Assembly (NCBI GenBank): GCA_945904015.1 | Contig: CAMDPK010000023.1 | Coordinates: 1-55,470 of the forward strand | Direction of reading: 5' to 3' | From: Candidatus Kuenenia stuttgartensis | Lineage (GTDB): Bacteria; Planctomycetota; Planctomycetia; Planctomycetales; Planctomycetaceae | DNA: 55,470 nt | In this document: in pieces, positions 54,469 to 55,470 of the stretch | How positions within the stretch are numbered: the stretch's first letter is position 1 | How the letters are laid out: every line of letters begins with the position of its first letter | Translations under genes and position numbers: made by a program | The notes under the pieces: generated by a model | Database searches by the model: none | Told to the model about the DNA's origin: nothing | Seen by the model: the letters and a program-made list of their open reading frames with translations, nothing else

Positions 54469-55005
54469 TCACGCCGCGTCGTATTCCGAGATGCGGTTCG
54501 CCGGGGCGAACGGCAGCAGGATCGCGCCTTCTTCATGCAGAGCAAACCGCATGACGTAGGCCGACTCGTCCGTGTCGTCGTAGTGGCTGCGGAGCACCAG
54601 CACGGCTTTGAAGCCCATCTTCTTGAAGAAGAGCTGGGCGGAGAGGTTTGATTCCCGGACCTCCAGCACAATTTCCTGGCGGCGTTGCTGCGAGAGCTTG
54701 TCCACCAGCTTTTCGATCATTTGCGCCCCGATCGCCTGCCGGCGGAATTCGGGATCGACGGCGAAGTTCAGCACATGCAGCTTCGCTTTGTGCAGCTCAT
54801 AGATCATGAAGCCGACGATGCGATGGTTGTATTCGGCGACCATGCCGATGCAATTTCGCTGTCGCAGGCAGCAGAGAAAATCTTCTTCGGTCCAGGCGAA
54901 CTCGAAGCTTTGGCGCTCGATGTCGAGCACCTCCGGCATGTCGCGCCGAATCAACCAACGAATCTGGACCTTCAACGCTTGTTGCGGTGCATGAATCCAA
55001 CTCAC
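54469..55005 (-). CDS. rimI: GNAT N-acetyltransferase, RimI type
   Basis: The 178-residue protein has the RimI fold: QIRWLIRRDMPEVLDIERQS, FEFAWTEEDFLCCLRQRNCI, the acetyl-CoA loop FAVDPEFRRQAIGAQMIEKL, and EIVLEVRESNLSAQLFFKKMGF. RimI acetylates the N-terminal alanine of ribosomal protein S18; relatives with this pattern act on other N-termini, so the substrate is only presumed. I chose GTG at 55005 because AAGGAGG lies five bases upstream, a better site than the upstream ATG at 55047. It is convergent with the DUF1559-like gene. Confidence 0.85.
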   Translation of the reverse strand: MSWIHAPQQALKVQIRWLIRRDMPEVLDIERQSFEFAWTEEDFLCCLRQRNCIGMVAEYNHRIVGFMIYELHKAKLHVLNFAVDPEFRRQAIGAQMIEKLVDKLSQQRRQEIVLEVRESNLSAQLFFKKMGFKAVLVLRSHYDDTDESAYVMRFALHEEGAILLPFAPANRISEYDAA

Positions 55006-55470
55006 GATGGCCTCCTTGCCATGCGAATCGTTGTCCGAAACCCCCATCGAGCCAGGGGCGAGGCGGGGACAATATCAAAGGTTTGCGAAACGGGACAAGG
55101 GGGATCGACTGTGGATTTTGAGAATTCGCGAGGACCTCCAAAAATCTCGCTCGGCGCGTGTCTCCCGAATCGTTTGGCGTGAAAGCCCCGTACCGCATCA
55201 GATCCGCTTTTTTGGACTCCAAGTCGCGATTCTTTTCTTCATCGCCGAGCATTTTGAACGACTCCAGCGGCGGGGGTGGCGAGGTCGATCTCAGCGAGCA
55301 TCGGAAAACCGTCCCCCCCAAATGCGTGGCGGAACTGCGATGAATCTGCCGCAGTGCTTTCATGGCTGTGGTTCTTATCTGATGTGATGCCCGTCGTGGG
55401 GCGTTCCGTAGGGTGTGGTCGAGTCATCGAGACCCACCATGAGCAGCCAACGAAGTGGTGGGTCTCGATG
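55006..55470. other. Window-end intergenic region upstream of rimI
   Basis: About 465 bases with no gene I can support. A minus-strand frame from 55363 contains a hydrophilic stretch (MLGDEEKNRDLESKKADLMR), but it overlaps the rimI start region and matches no family I know. The right end is a truncated palindromic element. Confidence 0.4.
55408..55470. repeat. REPIN-like palindromic element, family J-related, cut by the window end
   Basis: GTAGGGTGTGGTCGAGT leads into perfect 15-base inverted arms (CATCGAGACCCACCA at 55425-55439 and its complement at 55456-55470). The complementary end (...ACACCCTAC) is expected just past the window. Confidence 0.7.

Noticed and set aside
54797..55363. A minus-strand 188-codon frame covering the rimI start
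   Set aside because: It is in a different frame from rimI, its C-terminal half is a shadow of rimI, and the remainder has no known relatives.

Overview
The window looks like a piece of a moderately high-G+C planctomycete chromosome. The lineage call rests on several gene families typical of that phylum: two DUF1559 proteins (one with a pilin-like leader), a BBP7-type outer-membrane barrel, surface proteins with an N-terminal LExR-type motif, small carboxypeptidase-regulatory-like lipoproteins, and the alpha-E / circularly permuted ATP-grasp / transglutaminase gene set. Nothing suggests a plasmid or phage. I saw no rRNA, tRNA, CRISPR array or transposase gene.

Layout. 1-5.2 kb (+ strand): the 3' part of an EF-G gene, a SAM-methyltransferase-like protein, a group-2 sigma-70 factor, a small membrane protein and a class I methyltransferase. 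5.2-10.2 kb (- strand): glutamyl-tRNA reductase coupled to a CcsA/HemX-like membrane protein, a ceramidase-like secreted hydrolase and a sarcosine-oxidase-like flavoprotein. 10.4-11.9 kb (+): an MFS transporter overlapping a CPXCG zinc-ribbon protein. 11.9-24.9 kb: an amide/peptide-modification island with stand-alone alpha-E and circularly permuted ATP-grasp genes, a GAF-fused alpha-glucan phosphorylase, a transglutaminase, an ATP-grasp/alpha-E fusion, and a large transglutaminase-DUF2126 gene broken by one in-frame TAA. 25-31.5 kb (-): a TIM-barrel isomerase-like protein, prepilin peptidase, shikimate kinase, a dehydroquinase/shikimate dehydrogenase fusion (the last three overlap or nearly overlap), and MutL. 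31.8-44.5 kb: cell-surface genes, comprising a DUF1559 pilin-like protein, two lipoproteins, a BBP7 barrel, a cyclophilin-containing repeat protein and a 1780-residue protein with about 75-residue repeats, a G8 domain and a beta-helix. 44.9-55 kb: a 3-hydroxyisobutyrate-dehydrogenase-like enzyme, nadB-recQ, a UvrA-like ABC ATPase, a coupled membrane protein/DUF1559 pair and RimI.

The most striking feature is a dense scatter of short palindromic elements: 23 in 55 kb, in about a dozen sequence families. Each is a pair of inverted hairpins, and most families begin with GTAG or GTAA and end with the complement. That is the architecture of REP doublets (REPINs) mobilised by RAYT-type Y1 transposases. 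At least five lie inside genes and are read through in frame as 17-38 extra codons (flavin oxidase, ATP-grasp/alpha-E fusion, DUF2126 protein, and twice in the UvrA-like protein). Others supply the last codons or the stop codon of a gene (HemX-like protein, oxidase, DUF2126 protein, dehydrogenase). Three sit between convergent genes, where they could also act as terminators. The system therefore resembles the protein-coding palindromic elements of Rickettsia, here in a planctomycete and apparently built from REPINs.
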